A stretch of 64,000 bases of DNA from Trichomonas vaginalis G3. Lineage: Eukaryota; Parabasalia; Trichomonadida; Trichomonadidae. A program made the translations under genes and the position numbers. Below the pieces are notes generated by a model. The model was not told the DNA's origin. It did no database searches and saw only the letters and a program-made list of their open reading frames with translations. Below are positions 31,167 through 41,942 of the stretch, in pieces (positions within the stretch are counted from its first letter, which is position 1; each line of letters begins with the position of its first letter). The stretch lies in assembly GCF_026262505.1 (NCBI RefSeq), contig NC_067203.1, positions 15,822,392 through 15,886,391 on the forward strand. The letters are read 5' to 3'.

Positions 31167-33347
31167 TTATAATAAACAAAACATACAAGAACGAATAAAA
31201 TCAGATTCCTCATCTCTAGAAAATGGATCTTCAATCTTTTCCATCTGAATACAATTTGTTTCGTAACCAAGATTTGAAACATACGAAATTAATGTACCAA
31301 TAAAATTATCTGCTATAATTATATTGGAATTAGCAAATTCTATAACTTCGTTTTGCATATCTTCTGTAATCATATACGATGAAAGTCCGGCCATTGTATA
31401 AACCATTACAGAACAATATTTTGCATCACTCCCATCATATTCTGAGATGACAATCGAAAAATCTTCTAAATCTTCAGGAACTGCAATTCTTTTTCCGAAA
31501 CAACGTGAAATGAACACAGAAGCAATAAAACTTACCTTTTCTTCCAATAAATCTAATGCAATTTGTATTAATTTTTGCGAGTTATTGATGATATTCTCAT
31601 TTTCAAAAATAATATTTGCAGAAAATAGAATTATTTCCTTAAGATCAGAGTAGCACTCAATTATTTCATCTATTTTACCATTTTCAAGGCATATTTTGAA
31701 TATATTTGATAAAGAATCAAAATAATTATTATACTCAGGTTCAAAATCAAGATTTTGCTCAAAGAATGAATCAAATAGCTTATATATCCTTAAGAAATCT
31801 GCAATGCAATCTATAATATACTCACAATTTGGTGAATTATAGTCGAAATAATCGAGAATTCTTAAAAAAGCATTTTCTGGATTAGACAAGATATTTCTTT
31901 CAGCCATTTTTGAGAGGATAGTATAACAAATCGAGTAATTCAATTTTTCTGAATCAATTAAATTAAAAATCAAATCAGAGACGTCTTCAAAAGAATTCCC
32001 ATCAGATAAATACTCATTAAGGAGTTCTAAGCAAGCATATATTATTACAGGATCATCATTTGTAATATAATGCTTAATTATTTCAATTGTATCAAATTTC
32101 TTTGATTTTAAGTGTCTCAGATCAGAAACTAATAGTATTGATGATGCAATGTAAGTAGGATTATCTTCTTTGAATAGTAATTCTTGAAACGGCTCAAATA
32201 TATCAAATTTAAATTTCAATTCTGAAATGCAACTCCTGGCAAGATAAATTGATTGAACAGATGGATGATCTACAAGATATTTGATATAAATCAGTGGTGA
32301 GTGATCAGCCAAAGTGAGAAATATCTTTTTTGGAATTAAATTTGTTGATTTATAATTTAAATCAAAATTCTGGCGATAGCATTGCTCGAAATCACTCTCT
32401 CCTTCATATATTTCATATATATGTATATGCCTTATTATTGATTCTAAGAATTGATCCCGATTTTTTTCATCAATTGAAAAATTTTTTTTTGACAAAAATT
32501 CGCCAAAAAAATACCAAATTTCGTGTTGATCAATGACATCAGAATTCATTATCAGCAAATCAGGAATGATTTTCTTGAGAGAACTAATAAGTTTTGAGTA
32601 AAATCCAGTTGCTGCAATTTCTATGCTTTTATCTGTTCTATTTTGTAGTTCAACTAGTCGTATTATGAATAATGATACTTGAACAAACAGAGAATCACTG
32701 CAATCATCATTAAGTTTCGCATTAATTATCTCAAAAACTAAATTCATTGGTGAAGGATCTTTTACGAAGTCATTAATAGTAAAATCAATGTTTTTTCTTA
32801 AGATTTTGAATATCAATATTGTTAAAACTTCATCATGACTTTCAATAATCGTAGATGTTAAATTATAGAATCTTTGTAATTCGATATGTTTGTTAAAAAT
32901 GGAGTTAGATTTTTGTAATGAAAAACACAAGTTCATCAGTTTCAGACCAAGATGAATATGGTCATGTGAATTACTTTCTGAAATCAAAGTTTCCGTGTAA
33001 TTATAAAGAATTTCTACCATTGAAAGAGAATCATACTTTAATAGAATGTATTTAATAACTTTGAGCAATAAGATACTTGCATTTGGATCTGAATCTTGAA
33101 TAAAACTAAATAAAATATTAGTAATTTCCACATATTTATCTAGATCAGTTATAGAGTTAATGAAATCTATCATTATGTTTTGAAAAATCTTCGCATTTTC
33201 TCGTTTTTCGTTTTGAGCATTGAAAAGATCAAGAATTTGGGCAAAATTGTTTACATCCGATATAATGTTATCGTATAAAGCACGTGATTGTGTTCTTTCT
33301 GTTTCGTCCTGTGAATTCAGAGCATTATAAATATCGATAATATCCAT
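31167..33347 (-). CDS. helical-repeat (HEAT/ARM-like) protein, possibly karyopherin-related
   Basis: The 726-residue protein is almost entirely amphipathic helices in pairs of 35-45 residues, rich in Ile, Leu, Asn, Asp and Glu, with no transmembrane helix and no catalytic motif. This is the look of a HEAT or ARM solenoid. In trichomonads such divergent proteins are often remote importin-beta/exportin or adaptor relatives, but no diagnostic IBN motif was confirmed. It is transcribed divergently from a similar protein at 33741, 393 bases away, and the two may be diverged relatives. An Inr TCATT has its +1 A 15 bases before the ATG. Confidence 0.65.
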   Translation of the reverse strand: MDIIDIYNALNSQDETERTQSRALYDNIISDVNNFAQILDLFNAQNEKRENAKIFQNIMIDFINSITDLDKYVEITNILFSFIQDSDPNASILLLKVIKYILLKYDSLSMVEILYNYTETLISESNSHDHIHLGLKLMNLCFSLQKSNSIFNKHIELQRFYNLTSTIIESHDEVLTILIFKILRKNIDFTINDFVKDPSPMNLVFEIINAKLNDDCSDSLFVQVSLFIIRLVELQNRTDKSIEIAATGFYSKLISSLKKIIPDLLIMNSDVIDQHEIWYFFGEFLSKKNFSIDEKNRDQFLESIIRHIHIYEIYEGESDFEQCYRQNFDLNYKSTNLIPKKIFLTLADHSPLIYIKYLVDHPSVQSIYLARSCISELKFKFDIFEPFQELLFKEDNPTYIASSILLVSDLRHLKSKKFDTIEIIKHYITNDDPVIIYACLELLNEYLSDGNSFEDVSDLIFNLIDSEKLNYSICYTILSKMAERNILSNPENAFLRILDYFDYNSPNCEYIIDCIADFLRIYKLFDSFFEQNLDFEPEYNNYFDSLSNIFKICLENGKIDEIIECYSDLKEIILFSANIIFENENIINNSQKLIQIALDLLEEKVSFIASVFISRCFGKRIAVPEDLEDFSIVISEYDGSDAKYCSVMVYTMAGLSSYMITEDMQNEVIEFANSNIIIADNFIGTLISYVSNLGYETNCIQMEKIEDPFSRDEESDFIRSCMFCLL

Positions 33348-33740
33348 TCAATAATAAAAAATGAAAGCATCTAATGCACAGATTCATTTTAAAACAAGAG
33401 AAACAGATATTGAACCTTTAAAGCTCTATAAAATATTTAATCAATATCTTTGTTTCATCTAATTTATTGTCCAATGTGTTCGTATCTATAACATAAAGCT
33501 ACAAACTAAAAATGGTGATATAATGTGATGAATAGCTTCTATCAATTCACATAAATGAGCAAAATCCATTTACAAATTATTACAGATTGCGATATTTTCT
33601 AGTGAAAAACCATATTTTCTTTAATATAATTAGTATTTTAACTATATAAACATGCTTCGCGCCGATAGAATCATCAGTTTATCGGGAATGCGCGCCGATA
33701 AAATTTAAGTATTATTGTCACTTTTTCAAGCTCCTTCTCG
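33348..33740. promoter_or_regulatory. bidirectional promoter region with CCGATA motifs
   Basis: This is the shared upstream region of two divergent genes. GCGCCGATA occurs at 33659-33667 and again at 33692-33700, with TATCGG inverted between them at 33680-33685. They lie 20-60 bases before the plus-strand Inr TCACT (33718-33722, +1 A at 33720, 21 bases before the ATG). The GC-rich motif stands out in AT-rich DNA and looks like a factor-binding site. Confidence 0.45.
33360..33364 (-). promoter_or_regulatory. Inr of the 726-residue helical-repeat gene
   Basis: TCATT followed by a T run on the minus strand, with +1 A at 33362, 15 bases before the ATG. Confidence 0.55.
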
Positions 33741-36686
33741 ATGTCAAGCATGGATACATCCGATATAATCGAATGCTTGATTGAGAACGGGAAAGTTATT
33801 TCTGTAGATGAAAGCGCCATTTTTACAATAAAACATCTTGATTTGGTTGATTTGGAGAATTTCCAATTAATCACTGAAATTGTTAGAGAAAAGATCTCCA
33901 ATTCAGAACTATTGTTCGGGTATTGCCATTTTCTAACATATTATTTCTTTAAATCATCCACAAATTACTTAACAAATGAATCAAATTCTCTTTGGACCAT
34001 TTGCATTGACATTCTGAAGATATTGACAGATCAAAGGCAAATAAATATGGTTGTAGAAGGTCTGTACAATCTCTATTTGAATACAAAACAATTAGATCCG
34101 ATGATATATTCTGCCATTCTTGAAACAGATTATCAGAACCAAGTTTCTAGGCTACTCTTACTCGAATCGTTCATGGATTTCATCGACCAGCAGTTTTTCA
34201 CGAATAATGCAATTGAAATTTCATTATTGATCGATCAATACTTCGAGAATGCATCGAATCTACAAAAATTTCATTTCATTCAGATGCTTAATCTATCACG
34301 CCCAGAATATGCATGGATTTCTAACGAAACAAACTTGTTTGAGCAATTTAAATTTTCCATTTGCGAAATATGCCAGGAAGAACCATATAATCCATCAAAT
34401 TACAGTAACATGCTTATTTCTGTTAACTTAATCCGCAAGATTTACCCCTCTCTTTACATTGTCGAAATTCCCCAAATTTCTAGTCTTATTTCTGAACTAG
34501 ATATGGACATTCCGACAGAAGAAACCTACAGAATACTAACGAAGCTCTTACTTTTCTTACCAGTGATGCAGGAATGCCAAGTTCAAAATTATATTTGGAA
34601 ATTAATAGATTTTGTCGAAAATTACTCTGAAACAGACTACACAAAGAAAATAATGCACAACATACGTACGTTTTCTCGTCAAAACTTCGAGGAAATTTGC
34701 ATTTTTCCGATAATCGAAGCAATTCAAAAAATTTCTAATCTTAATCAAAAGATTGAAGCATGCATACTTCTTTTATCCTCATTCCTACCATTTTTCGACA
34801 TCGAATCCGATTTAATTGACTACATTCAGACAAAATTTAATTATATGATCACGAAAGGCAAATACCACAGCCTGACGGTTATATTATATGTCCTGAATAT
34901 GTCTTCTTGCATTACATCCATGAAAAAATCCAAATTTGACAACTTATTTACGAATTTAATTGAATTGTCATCAATGGACGAATATTCCCATGATTCTTTA
35001 AAATCCATTAAGCATATTATCCGTAATGGCATGCTAAACAAGTCAATAATCCATGATCTCCTTAAATTATATTCCCAAATTCCATTTCCAATGATACAGA
35101 AGTACTTTTCAATGCTTTGTGATGTCTGCGAGAACTGCGACCAACCACTGCTATCAGAAATGCACGAATTCCTTTCCCAAGTCATTTTTAACGACACAGA
35201 ACCATTGAAAAACTGCGGACTTGGCCTTTTCACGTACACAGAGATCTGTTTGAGGGATTACGAGATAGACATGTCCTTGATCGATGCTTCTTTTGAGATA
35301 ATTTACAGTCTTTTGTCATCTAATGAAAATGATTTGGTAAAAACGGGTTTAGATGCGATAGACTTCCTCTGGATCATCTATTCTAACTATGATGACCTTG
35401 ATTTGGAGGAAGAAAAGGAAAAAATAACGTCAATTATGGAAATTCTTCAAATAACTTTGACAAACGAAGAATTCGCACAGAAAACACTTGAAAACTTTAT
35501 ACATATTAAGAATGCATTGTTTTCTAGTGATGATACCGTTCAACTTCCTTTTATTCCAAATATTGAAAATTTAGAAAACGTTTTTTCAATGGAATCTGAT
35601 TCTGTGAAGGCATTTTGTGGATATGTTATCTCCCAGTATGGTAATTCGTTCTCTTTAGAGCAATTAATGCATTTATTTAATATTTCTGCAAAAATTTCGC
35701 AGAAAAGCGAAACTTGCCACTTAATGTATTCCGCATTAATGATAGGATCATCAATTCTCCAGCAATATCGCGATAATCCAACGAATTCCGAAATTATTGA
35801 TTTTATTGAAAAGGTTTTCCTCGGCCATTTCAAATGTTTCCATGGCAGTCGCTTTTGTGACTATGTAGCCGAATCATCTGCTTTATATTCAGCTCTAATT
35901 GAGCTTTCTAAAGCAGGGAATGATATTTTTTATGAAAAATTATGCTCAATCATGGAATATCTTGACGAATCATCATTAGAATATGCAAGAGATTGCATAG
36001 TTGAAACGATTTCAAGCGGAAGAATCGTACAAGACAAATTATTGGAGAATTTCCAATATTTTACTTCCGTTTTGCAGAAAAGATATCACGATGAGCATGC
36101 CATAACAGCGATACTACCGATATTGATGACAATTTACGATAGAGCCGAAATCAAAATGAACGTAGAATTATCGAAACTTCTTTTCGATCTTGTAATCTCG
36201 ATATTTAAAGAGTTAAATGTCCAAAAAGATTGCGAATTCTACGAGGATTATTCCATTTTCTTGGCTGATGCGATCATCTCAATTTTATCGCAGTCAAAAG
36301 TGACCGATAACGTAGACAATTTGGTTGTCAACCAAGCCTGGGGTGTTTTATCGAATTCTTTGAAGGAAGATGTCGATTCTGACGAAGATGAGTACAAAGT
36401 TGACGTAGAACGAACACTTCTTAATGCTCTGAGCATTATAGAGAACCCATACGACCCTGATCAACTCGACAAATCCGCAATTTTGTTTGCATGTCTGTCA
36501 ATAATTTGTAATTCGAAGAACTCCGCCAAGATTGGAATATCATTTGATACAGAGAGCTACGCAACTGAAGTTTTAACAAAGATTGCAAATACAAAACCGC
36601 AATTATTTAAGGAAATTTTGTCCGAGTTGAAGACGTGCAATCCAACATATGAAACAATCATATTACAGCTCCTCAGAATAGCATGA
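33741..36686 (+). CDS. large helical-repeat (HEAT/ARM-like) protein, possibly karyopherin-related
   Basis: The 981-residue protein is predicted to be all-helical, with repeated hydrophobic/acidic helix pairs throughout and no transmembrane segment or enzyme motif. An acidic loop (DVDSDEDEYKVD) lies near residue 880, like the acidic loops of importin-beta family members. Size and texture match karyopherins such as exportins or transportin-like receptors that carry cargo through the nuclear pore, but identification is by texture only. Its neighbour at 31167 is similar in kind. A strong Inr TCACTTTTTC precedes the ATG by 21 bases. The stop is TGA. Confidence 0.65.
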   Translation: MSSMDTSDIIECLIENGKVISVDESAIFTIKHLDLVDLENFQLITEIVREKISNSELLFGYCHFLTYYFFKSSTNYLTNESNSLWTICIDILKILTDQRQINMVVEGLYNLYLNTKQLDPMIYSAILETDYQNQVSRLLLLESFMDFIDQQFFTNNAIEISLLIDQYFENASNLQKFHFIQMLNLSRPEYAWISNETNLFEQFKFSICEICQEEPYNPSNYSNMLISVNLIRKIYPSLYIVEIPQISSLISELDMDIPTEETYRILTKLLLFLPVMQECQVQNYIWKLIDFVENYSETDYTKKIMHNIRTFSRQNFEEICIFPIIEAIQKISNLNQKIEACILLLSSFLPFFDIESDLIDYIQTKFNYMITKGKYHSLTVILYVLNMSSCITSMKKSKFDNLFTNLIELSSMDEYSHDSLKSIKHIIRNGMLNKSIIHDLLKLYSQIPFPMIQKYFSMLCDVCENCDQPLLSEMHEFLSQVIFNDTEPLKNCGLGLFTYTEICLRDYEIDMSLIDASFEIIYSLLSSNENDLVKTGLDAIDFLWIIYSNYDDLDLEEEKEKITSIMEILQITLTNEEFAQKTLENFIHIKNALFSSDDTVQLPFIPNIENLENVFSMESDSVKAFCGYVISQYGNSFSLEQLMHLFNISAKISQKSETCHLMYSALMIGSSILQQYRDNPTNSEIIDFIEKVFLGHFKCFHGSRFCDYVAESSALYSALIELSKAGNDIFYEKLCSIMEYLDESSLEYARDCIVETISSGRIVQDKLLENFQYFTSVLQKRYHDEHAITAILPILMTIYDRAEIKMNVELSKLLFDLVISIFKELNVQKDCEFYEDYSIFLADAIISILSQSKVTDNVDNLVVNQAWGVLSNSLKEDVDSDEDEYKVDVERTLLNALSIIENPYDPDQLDKSAILFACLSIICNSKNSAKIGISFDTESYATEVLTKIANTKPQLFKEILSELKTCNPTYETIILQLLRIA

Positions 36687-37097
36687 GACGTAGTATGATC
36701 TTCACATGTTTTTTCATTCCAAAAAAAAATTTATACTTTTTTATATTAAGAGTATTTGAATGTTAATTTATTGTTTGTATATATATGTTTGTATTAAATT
36801 TATGATTTATATGAATTTGTCTTTTTAATTTTCTCAATTTGATTTGTTCACATAGTTTTCAGCTTGCTAAACTTAGACAATAGGATCCACGGATAGAAAT
36901 ATTCTATTTGATACATAAGAGTTGTCAACAAGTCTTTTTTGCATCAAATTTGAGAGAGATTCTGAACCTAAGAAAAAATGTAAACTGACGAACCAAAATT
37001 AATCCATGATTCTATTCATACATCAATAGCTTATGGTCGAATGAACAGAAATATTGAAAAATTTTCACTAAATTTTTATAAGTCGAAATCTTTTTTT
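36687..37097. other. intergenic stretch with promoter
   Basis: Holds the 3' flank of the HEAT gene and the promoter of the next gene; nothing else was recognised. Confidence 0.45.
37065..37069 (+). promoter_or_regulatory. Inr deciding the start at 37098
   Basis: TCACT with +1 A at 37067. It lies downstream of the first in-frame ATG (37041) and 31 bases upstream of the ATG at 37098, so the later start is preferred. Confidence 0.45.
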
Positions 37098-37787
37098 ATG
37101 AGTGGTAGGAAAGCTTTGGCCCAAATAGCCAAAAATCAAAATCAAACACAGGTATTTCAAAAACATACTAGAAGAGAAGGATGTTTTAGTACAAAACAGA
37201 AAAATAAACAGGAAACAAATGATGATTCTTTAATCGCTGAACTTGAGAGCGAAATTAATCAACAGGAAGATATGCAGGAAGCAGCAAAACAATGGGATGA
37301 GAAGTATTATCAGATTAAACTCGAACAAAATATTAATGAGTTAAATAATCGATTCCAAGCAGCCATCAATGAATACAATACACTACAAAACGATATTGCT
37401 ATTCTCAGCGTCCTTAATGAACAATATTCTCACTATTGTTCACAACTCGCTGAATTATACAATTACGCAAAGAAACAAACGGAAGAAACTAAGGACGATA
37501 ACTTCCAACAGAATATAGAAAACATGGTTAACCAATTCAATATTCCTGATGAAGATAAATTACCTGATGTTGAATACCAAATTCGAAACTTTGACAACCC
37601 ATGTGATGCTAACAACATGTCAGAATTTATTGAAGAGTTCAGAAACCTCAATAAAGAAATACAAAATCTCCAAGAACAAAGAAAATCAGATACAATAAAG
37701 CTTGAAGATACAAAGGATTCGATTGAAAAATTGCATCTCCTAATCAATCTAAGCTTCCAAGATCTCGGCTTGATTTCTAATGAGTAG
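37098..37787 (+). CDS. coiled-coil protein of unknown function
   Basis: A 229-residue protein when started at 37098 (248 from the upstream ATG at 37041, which an Inr placement argues against). The first 35 residues are basic and disordered. A short coiled coil spans about 45-125 and another about 175-215, separated by a Pro/Asp-containing loop. Gln, Asn and Glu dominate. The layout (basic tail, two coils, short globular end) recalls small kinetochore or SMC-complex subunits, but no family was recognised and this is only an impression. Confidence 0.55.
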   Translation: MSGRKALAQIAKNQNQTQVFQKHTRREGCFSTKQKNKQETNDDSLIAELESEINQQEDMQEAAKQWDEKYYQIKLEQNINELNNRFQAAINEYNTLQNDIAILSVLNEQYSHYCSQLAELYNYAKKQTEETKDDNFQQNIENMVNQFNIPDEDKLPDVEYQIRNFDNPCDANNMSEFIEEFRNLNKEIQNLQEQRKSDTIKLEDTKDSIEKLHLLINLSFQDLGLISNE

Positions 37788-38198
37788 TTTGGTCTTACTT
37801 ATGGAAATTCTGAATCTGATTCTTTTATTTGCATAATAAAGCTATATTATTTATATCTATTCAGTTTTTGCTCCATAATCATATATCCATTACTTATATA
37901 TGCTTATAAATTAAAGTCGATATTTGATTGAATGATTCAAATCGAACTATATGATATACTTTTAATCACATTAAAAATAATGCATTGTCTTATCTCAAAA
38001 TCAAACATTGCTGTTTTGATTAAATCATCTCAAATTTAATTTTATTACTGTTCATTATAATACTTAAACTATCCCATAACATACTTACAAGCCATAAAAC
38101 TATCATGAAAAATGATTAATTAAAGAATAATTTAATTTTATTGAGTAAATTAACAAACAAAATTCATATAAAGATACTATTGTTAATAGCTATTGTAT
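37788..38198. other. intergenic stretch
   Basis: AT-rich sequence between convergent genes. Nothing was recognised. Confidence 0.45.
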
Positions 38199-39233
38199 TC
38201 ATTGAGGGTTTTTAAGGTATAAATATAAAGAAACTAAAATCTGGGAAGATTGGAGGTAAATTCCATTCAAAAGAAGAATTACAAAGAAGGAAGCATTGGA
38301 ACCTGTTATAAGAGAATCAATTATATGGAGAATAACTACAATATGCAAAATTGGGAGCACATTAATTCCAAAAGCGAGAGGGCCGATAGATTGCAAGTAA
38401 TCCTTCATATCCTTTGACTTTTCATCTTTAGGGGCTTGTAGAAATGGAACTAGAATGTAAATTAATTGATATTGAATAAATTTCTTTGAAACAACGAAAT
38501 TCAAAGCGCATTGTATTGAGGATGAGATAACAAGGAAGTATATAGCAACTTTGAATCCTCTTCTCGATGAAATAAAGAAGAATAATACGAAAATGAAAAC
38601 ATTGATGTAATTCCACAGTTTAATTAAACAAACACTTTTCTGAGAGTAAAGGGATTGTAGTATTTCGTGAAATTCTTTGAAATTCAAAAGTTCTGCTGAA
38701 GGATAATTGAATTTATTGTAGTTTTTACCGGCAATAATAGGTCCATTGGAAAATAGTATTGATTTTATAACTATTATCAAGGCTAAAATAATGAATTCTC
38801 GGTTGGATAAATTGAATTTTTGAAAATAGATTAAATAAATGAACAAAATTAATGATAACGACATGATAACGTGTATCATTTTGATAAGTGATAAATATCC
38901 TTTCATCACTTTCATTAATTTCAAGATTGGATAAAGAAGTAACAAAATTATCAAGTAGAATAACAAAATATCGGGTTTCAAGAAGTTAAGACATTTGATG
39001 AATGAAATTGCATATAAAGCAAGGTAAATTCCAGGGATGGAAATTAAGAAGAGAAAATCATCGACGAAAGGTATATTAAAGAGTTGGTATCCTGTTAGAC
39101 CAAGGTTTTTCCAAGCATTTTGATCTTTTTGGTTCGTAGTTTGCTCTGGTTCAAATTTGAATTTAAAAATGTTGAAAAATTTGAGTTTATGGAAGAAAAT
39201 TGCTCCCAATCCGAGGGTCATTTTCCATGCCAT
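38199..39233 (-). CDS. multi-pass membrane protein of unknown family
   Basis: The 344-residue protein, from the ATG at 39233, has about eight hydrophobic segments. They lie roughly at residues 5-20, 60-90, 95-120, 125-145, 150-165, 210-235, 240-265 and 290-340, separated by short Lys-rich loops. It is Ile/Leu/Phe-rich and has no recognisable transporter signature. The frame is open further upstream but has no ATG there. An Inr TCATA 9 bases before 39233 fixes the start. A Myb-like element TAACGATA sits 79-86 bases upstream. It could be a GPI- or lipid-pathway membrane enzyme or a fragment of a larger channel family, but no specific call is justified. Confidence 0.6.
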   Translation of the reverse strand: MAWKMTLGLGAIFFHKLKFFNIFKFKFEPEQTTNQKDQNAWKNLGLTGYQLFNIPFVDDFLFLISIPGIYLALYAISFIKCLNFLKPDILLFYLIILLLLYPILKLMKVMKGYLSLIKMIHVIMSLSLILFIYLIYFQKFNLSNREFIILALIIVIKSILFSNGPIIAGKNYNKFNYPSAELLNFKEFHEILQSLYSQKSVCLIKLWNYINVFIFVLFFFISSRRGFKVAIYFLVISSSIQCALNFVVSKKFIQYQLIYILVPFLQAPKDEKSKDMKDYLQSIGPLAFGINVLPILHIVVILHIIDSLITGSNASFFVILLLNGIYLQSSQILVSLYLYLKNPQ

Positions 39234-39239
39234 TAAAAT

Positions 39240-39244
39240 TATGA
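39240..39244 (-). promoter_or_regulatory. Inr of the multi-pass membrane protein gene
   Basis: TCATA on the minus strand, +1 A at 39242, nine bases before the ATG at 39233. Confidence 0.5.
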
Positions 39245-39311
39245 GTGCATGAGGTACAATTCTCTTGATAATTGATATAACCAAATCTAAGCTAATTATA
39301 AAATATTTTTT

Positions 39312-39319
39312 TATCGTTA
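39312..39319 (-). promoter_or_regulatory. Myb-recognition-like element
   Basis: TAACGATA on the minus strand, about 80 bases before the membrane-protein ATG. It is the same octamer as at 20937. Confidence 0.3.
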
Positions 39320-39734
39320 ATTCAAAAAATTCAAAAAATGTTCCGTGTAAATCTTTTAATTTCTATCAAATTTTGATAATGAGGCGGAAATGATTTTAGG
39401 AATATTAATAAACAACAAATATGAAAGACACAATATTGTCATAAACCAGATCTCACCACAACTTACTTGTTTCTCATATTGATTCTAATTAGAAGCTGAT
39501 TTTGATTTCAATAAAATTTACCAAACGAGTTAATAAAGCAATTTATAAGCACAATGGAATATATGATCATTGAAATATAGGGAAATGCTTTATCAGATTT
39601 TATCAAATATAGAATTTCAGAAATTTATTTGATTGAGCTAAATTGAGTAATATTTAAACGGATATATAAAAGTTATAATAAATAATATATTTATTCTTGA
39701 ACAATTAAAGAAAGAAATAAAAATTAACAATTTT
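39320..39734. other. intergenic stretch
   Basis: AT-rich sequence. Nothing was recognised beyond the promoter of the gene on its left. Confidence 0.45.
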
Positions 39735-41744
39735 TTATGATCCAAGTGGTGTAATACAGACTTTTTGCATTCCAATGACGATATCTTCTCTGATATCGAA
39801 GAAATTAATAGCCCAGGAGACAGTATAATCTGAGATATTCTTAAAAATAGTATTTTCTAATGAAATATTAGCTGCTTTGAGTGCTTCATAGATCTGCTTT
39901 GCAGTTAAGATTGTTTCAATCAATATTCTTTGGTTTTCACTTGTGAAAAAATGTTTAAATAAAATCTTTTCTTTTGCTTCGATATTTACCATTCTAAGCA
40001 TGTTGCATCCGTCAATTATGTTCGTAATAAGTTCATTAAGAAGTAGAATTCTGTATCCCAATGGAGAATTCAACGCCAATTCCAAAAGTTTCTTGCAATA
40101 GTCAATGTGAGGGACCATGACTTCAGGAACTTCTTCGTTATCACCAGGAACAATCGGAATGGCCTGTACATCGTAAATTGTTTCCATGAAATTCTTAATT
40201 GAGGGCAAATCCTTCTTAAATCCCGCATTTAGCTTCACAATGATGATCGGCATCTTTATCCATGGGAAATCAGAGAATTTTGACATAAGTGACTTCACAT
40301 TTGACACAAAACTTTTCGGATCGCATTCTGTGAGGGCTCCGTAGTATGCTCCATACGAGGATTGAACAAATGAATAGTTCAGACCATCGGTCTCTTCATC
40401 AATGATACTTAAAAAGTCGTTCATCTGATTTAAGACTTTTTTCATGGAAATGACCTGTTTGAACTGTCTGTTTCTCTTCATTGAAATATTAATCAGCTTT
40501 TTGAGAGCGAAAACAACAAATTGTTCGCTCTGATCTCTGCAATGATTATCTTCAATGTAAATCGCGATTTTATTGATCACAGGAACATCCTCTTTCTCAG
40601 CTTCATTCTGTAGGAACGCGAATTTCCTTTCTTCTTCATCGGAACCGACGAAATCCCGAATTTCTTGGATATTCGGTTGTTTCGGGATAGAAAGGTTCAC
40701 AAGTGATTTGTCAAGGTTCTTGTCCTTTTCTGAGGTCGCTACAAACGATAATGTTGTTTGTTCGCATTGAATAATTTTCAAAAAGTCGTACATGTCTCTG
40801 GCGATCATTGTAATGTTGTAGCAACGCGCCATGCCGATATCTAGTCTATTTGGAGTGGACTGGGAGTATCTTTGCGGTGCTAAAATTTCTGCAAACGAAT
40901 CTACTTCTCCTGCGCAGTTTTCGCCGAAAAGAACATCGAAACAATGCTGAAATGTATCTGTATCTACAAGATAGGATAGGTATCTGTAGTGGTTGACGAA
41001 AGATGGAAAAATAATTTTTTTCAAGAAAAATTCAACGGCTTCATGAGGTGAAATTGATACTAATCGGTTCAGACATGTAAATTGGTAGTATGCAATCGCT
41101 GAAACTGTCTTCAAAACTGAGAAAAATAAATTATAAATTTTTGTTTTGTCTTTTGACATGATCATATGGGAATGTACGATCAGTTCATAACGGAAATGAG
41201 TCCAAAGAACATTGTGGAACATGAATGAGCTGTCAAATAATGATTTGATGAATTTCGAGCCGATTTCGAAGTCGCAAACGTCCAAAATAGAGTTGACGAG
41301 GGTGCATGCGTATTCAACTGCACGTTCATCTGTAAAATAGGCATATAAAGATGGAAATAGTTGATTAATGAAGTTATCTACTTTTTGTGGATTTTCTTTA
41401 AGGAAATTCATAATATTATCGACATACTCTGTAGGATTCTCGTAGAATATTAGGATTTTTCTAGAAATTTCTGCACTTTTACCTTGTAAATTTAAAAACT
41501 TTTGATTTGTAATGAATTTAAACTGTTCTGGTATTTGAAGACCTTTTTGGTTTCTTAAGTTATTGAATACCTGATACTCTATTCGATACTTGAAACACTT
41601 TGAAAGCAATTCTGTGTGTGCATTTCCGATTTCTGATTCGATTTGAAAGAAAAGTTGTGACTCTTTCATTTGATCATCAATCAAAATGTCTTTATATTGT
41701 TGATAGAGAGTTTGAATCTCTGAAGTTCGATAGTTTTTACTCAT
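39735..41744 (-). CDS. large helical protein of unknown function
   Basis: The 669-residue soluble protein is mostly helical, with a clear charged linker near residues 335-380 that separates an N-terminal half (about 1-330) from a C-terminal half (about 380-669). The arrangement of long helices and the N-terminal segment FYENPTEYVDNIMNF give a weak impression of a RasGAP- or VPS9-like regulator. However, neither an arginine finger nor the VPS9 signature can be pointed out, so the family stays open. An Inr TCACT with a T run (+1 A at 41779) lies 35 bases before the ATG. The stop is TAA. Confidence 0.6.
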   Translation of the reverse strand: MSKNYRTSEIQTLYQQYKDILIDDQMKESQLFFQIESEIGNAHTELLSKCFKYRIEYQVFNNLRNQKGLQIPEQFKFITNQKFLNLQGKSAEISRKILIFYENPTEYVDNIMNFLKENPQKVDNFINQLFPSLYAYFTDERAVEYACTLVNSILDVCDFEIGSKFIKSLFDSSFMFHNVLWTHFRYELIVHSHMIMSKDKTKIYNLFFSVLKTVSAIAYYQFTCLNRLVSISPHEAVEFFLKKIIFPSFVNHYRYLSYLVDTDTFQHCFDVLFGENCAGEVDSFAEILAPQRYSQSTPNRLDIGMARCYNITMIARDMYDFLKIIQCEQTTLSFVATSEKDKNLDKSLVNLSIPKQPNIQEIRDFVGSDEEERKFAFLQNEAEKEDVPVINKIAIYIEDNHCRDQSEQFVVFALKKLINISMKRNRQFKQVISMKKVLNQMNDFLSIIDEETDGLNYSFVQSSYGAYYGALTECDPKSFVSNVKSLMSKFSDFPWIKMPIIIVKLNAGFKKDLPSIKNFMETIYDVQAIPIVPGDNEEVPEVMVPHIDYCKKLLELALNSPLGYRILLLNELITNIIDGCNMLRMVNIEAKEKILFKHFFTSENQRILIETILTAKQIYEALKAANISLENTIFKNISDYTVSWAINFFDIREDIVIGMQKVCITPLGS

Positions 41745-41776
41745 TTAAAATTATTGTTTGGAAAAATTATAAGAAA

Positions 41777-41781
41777 AGTGA
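41777..41781 (-). promoter_or_regulatory. Inr of the 669-residue gene
   Basis: TCACT followed by TTTC on the minus strand, +1 A at 41779, 35 bases before the ATG. Confidence 0.45.
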
Positions 41782-41942
41782 CATTTTAATTATTCCATTT
41801 TCAATTTTTTTACCAACAACATTAATTCTATGCCTGGTTTGAAAGTTTTTATATATGATAAATAAAAAAACTGACATCTTGATAAATCTGATTTGATGGT
41901 TGTCGATACAGACCGTTTGGTCGGAGAAAATTCTTAAAACGG

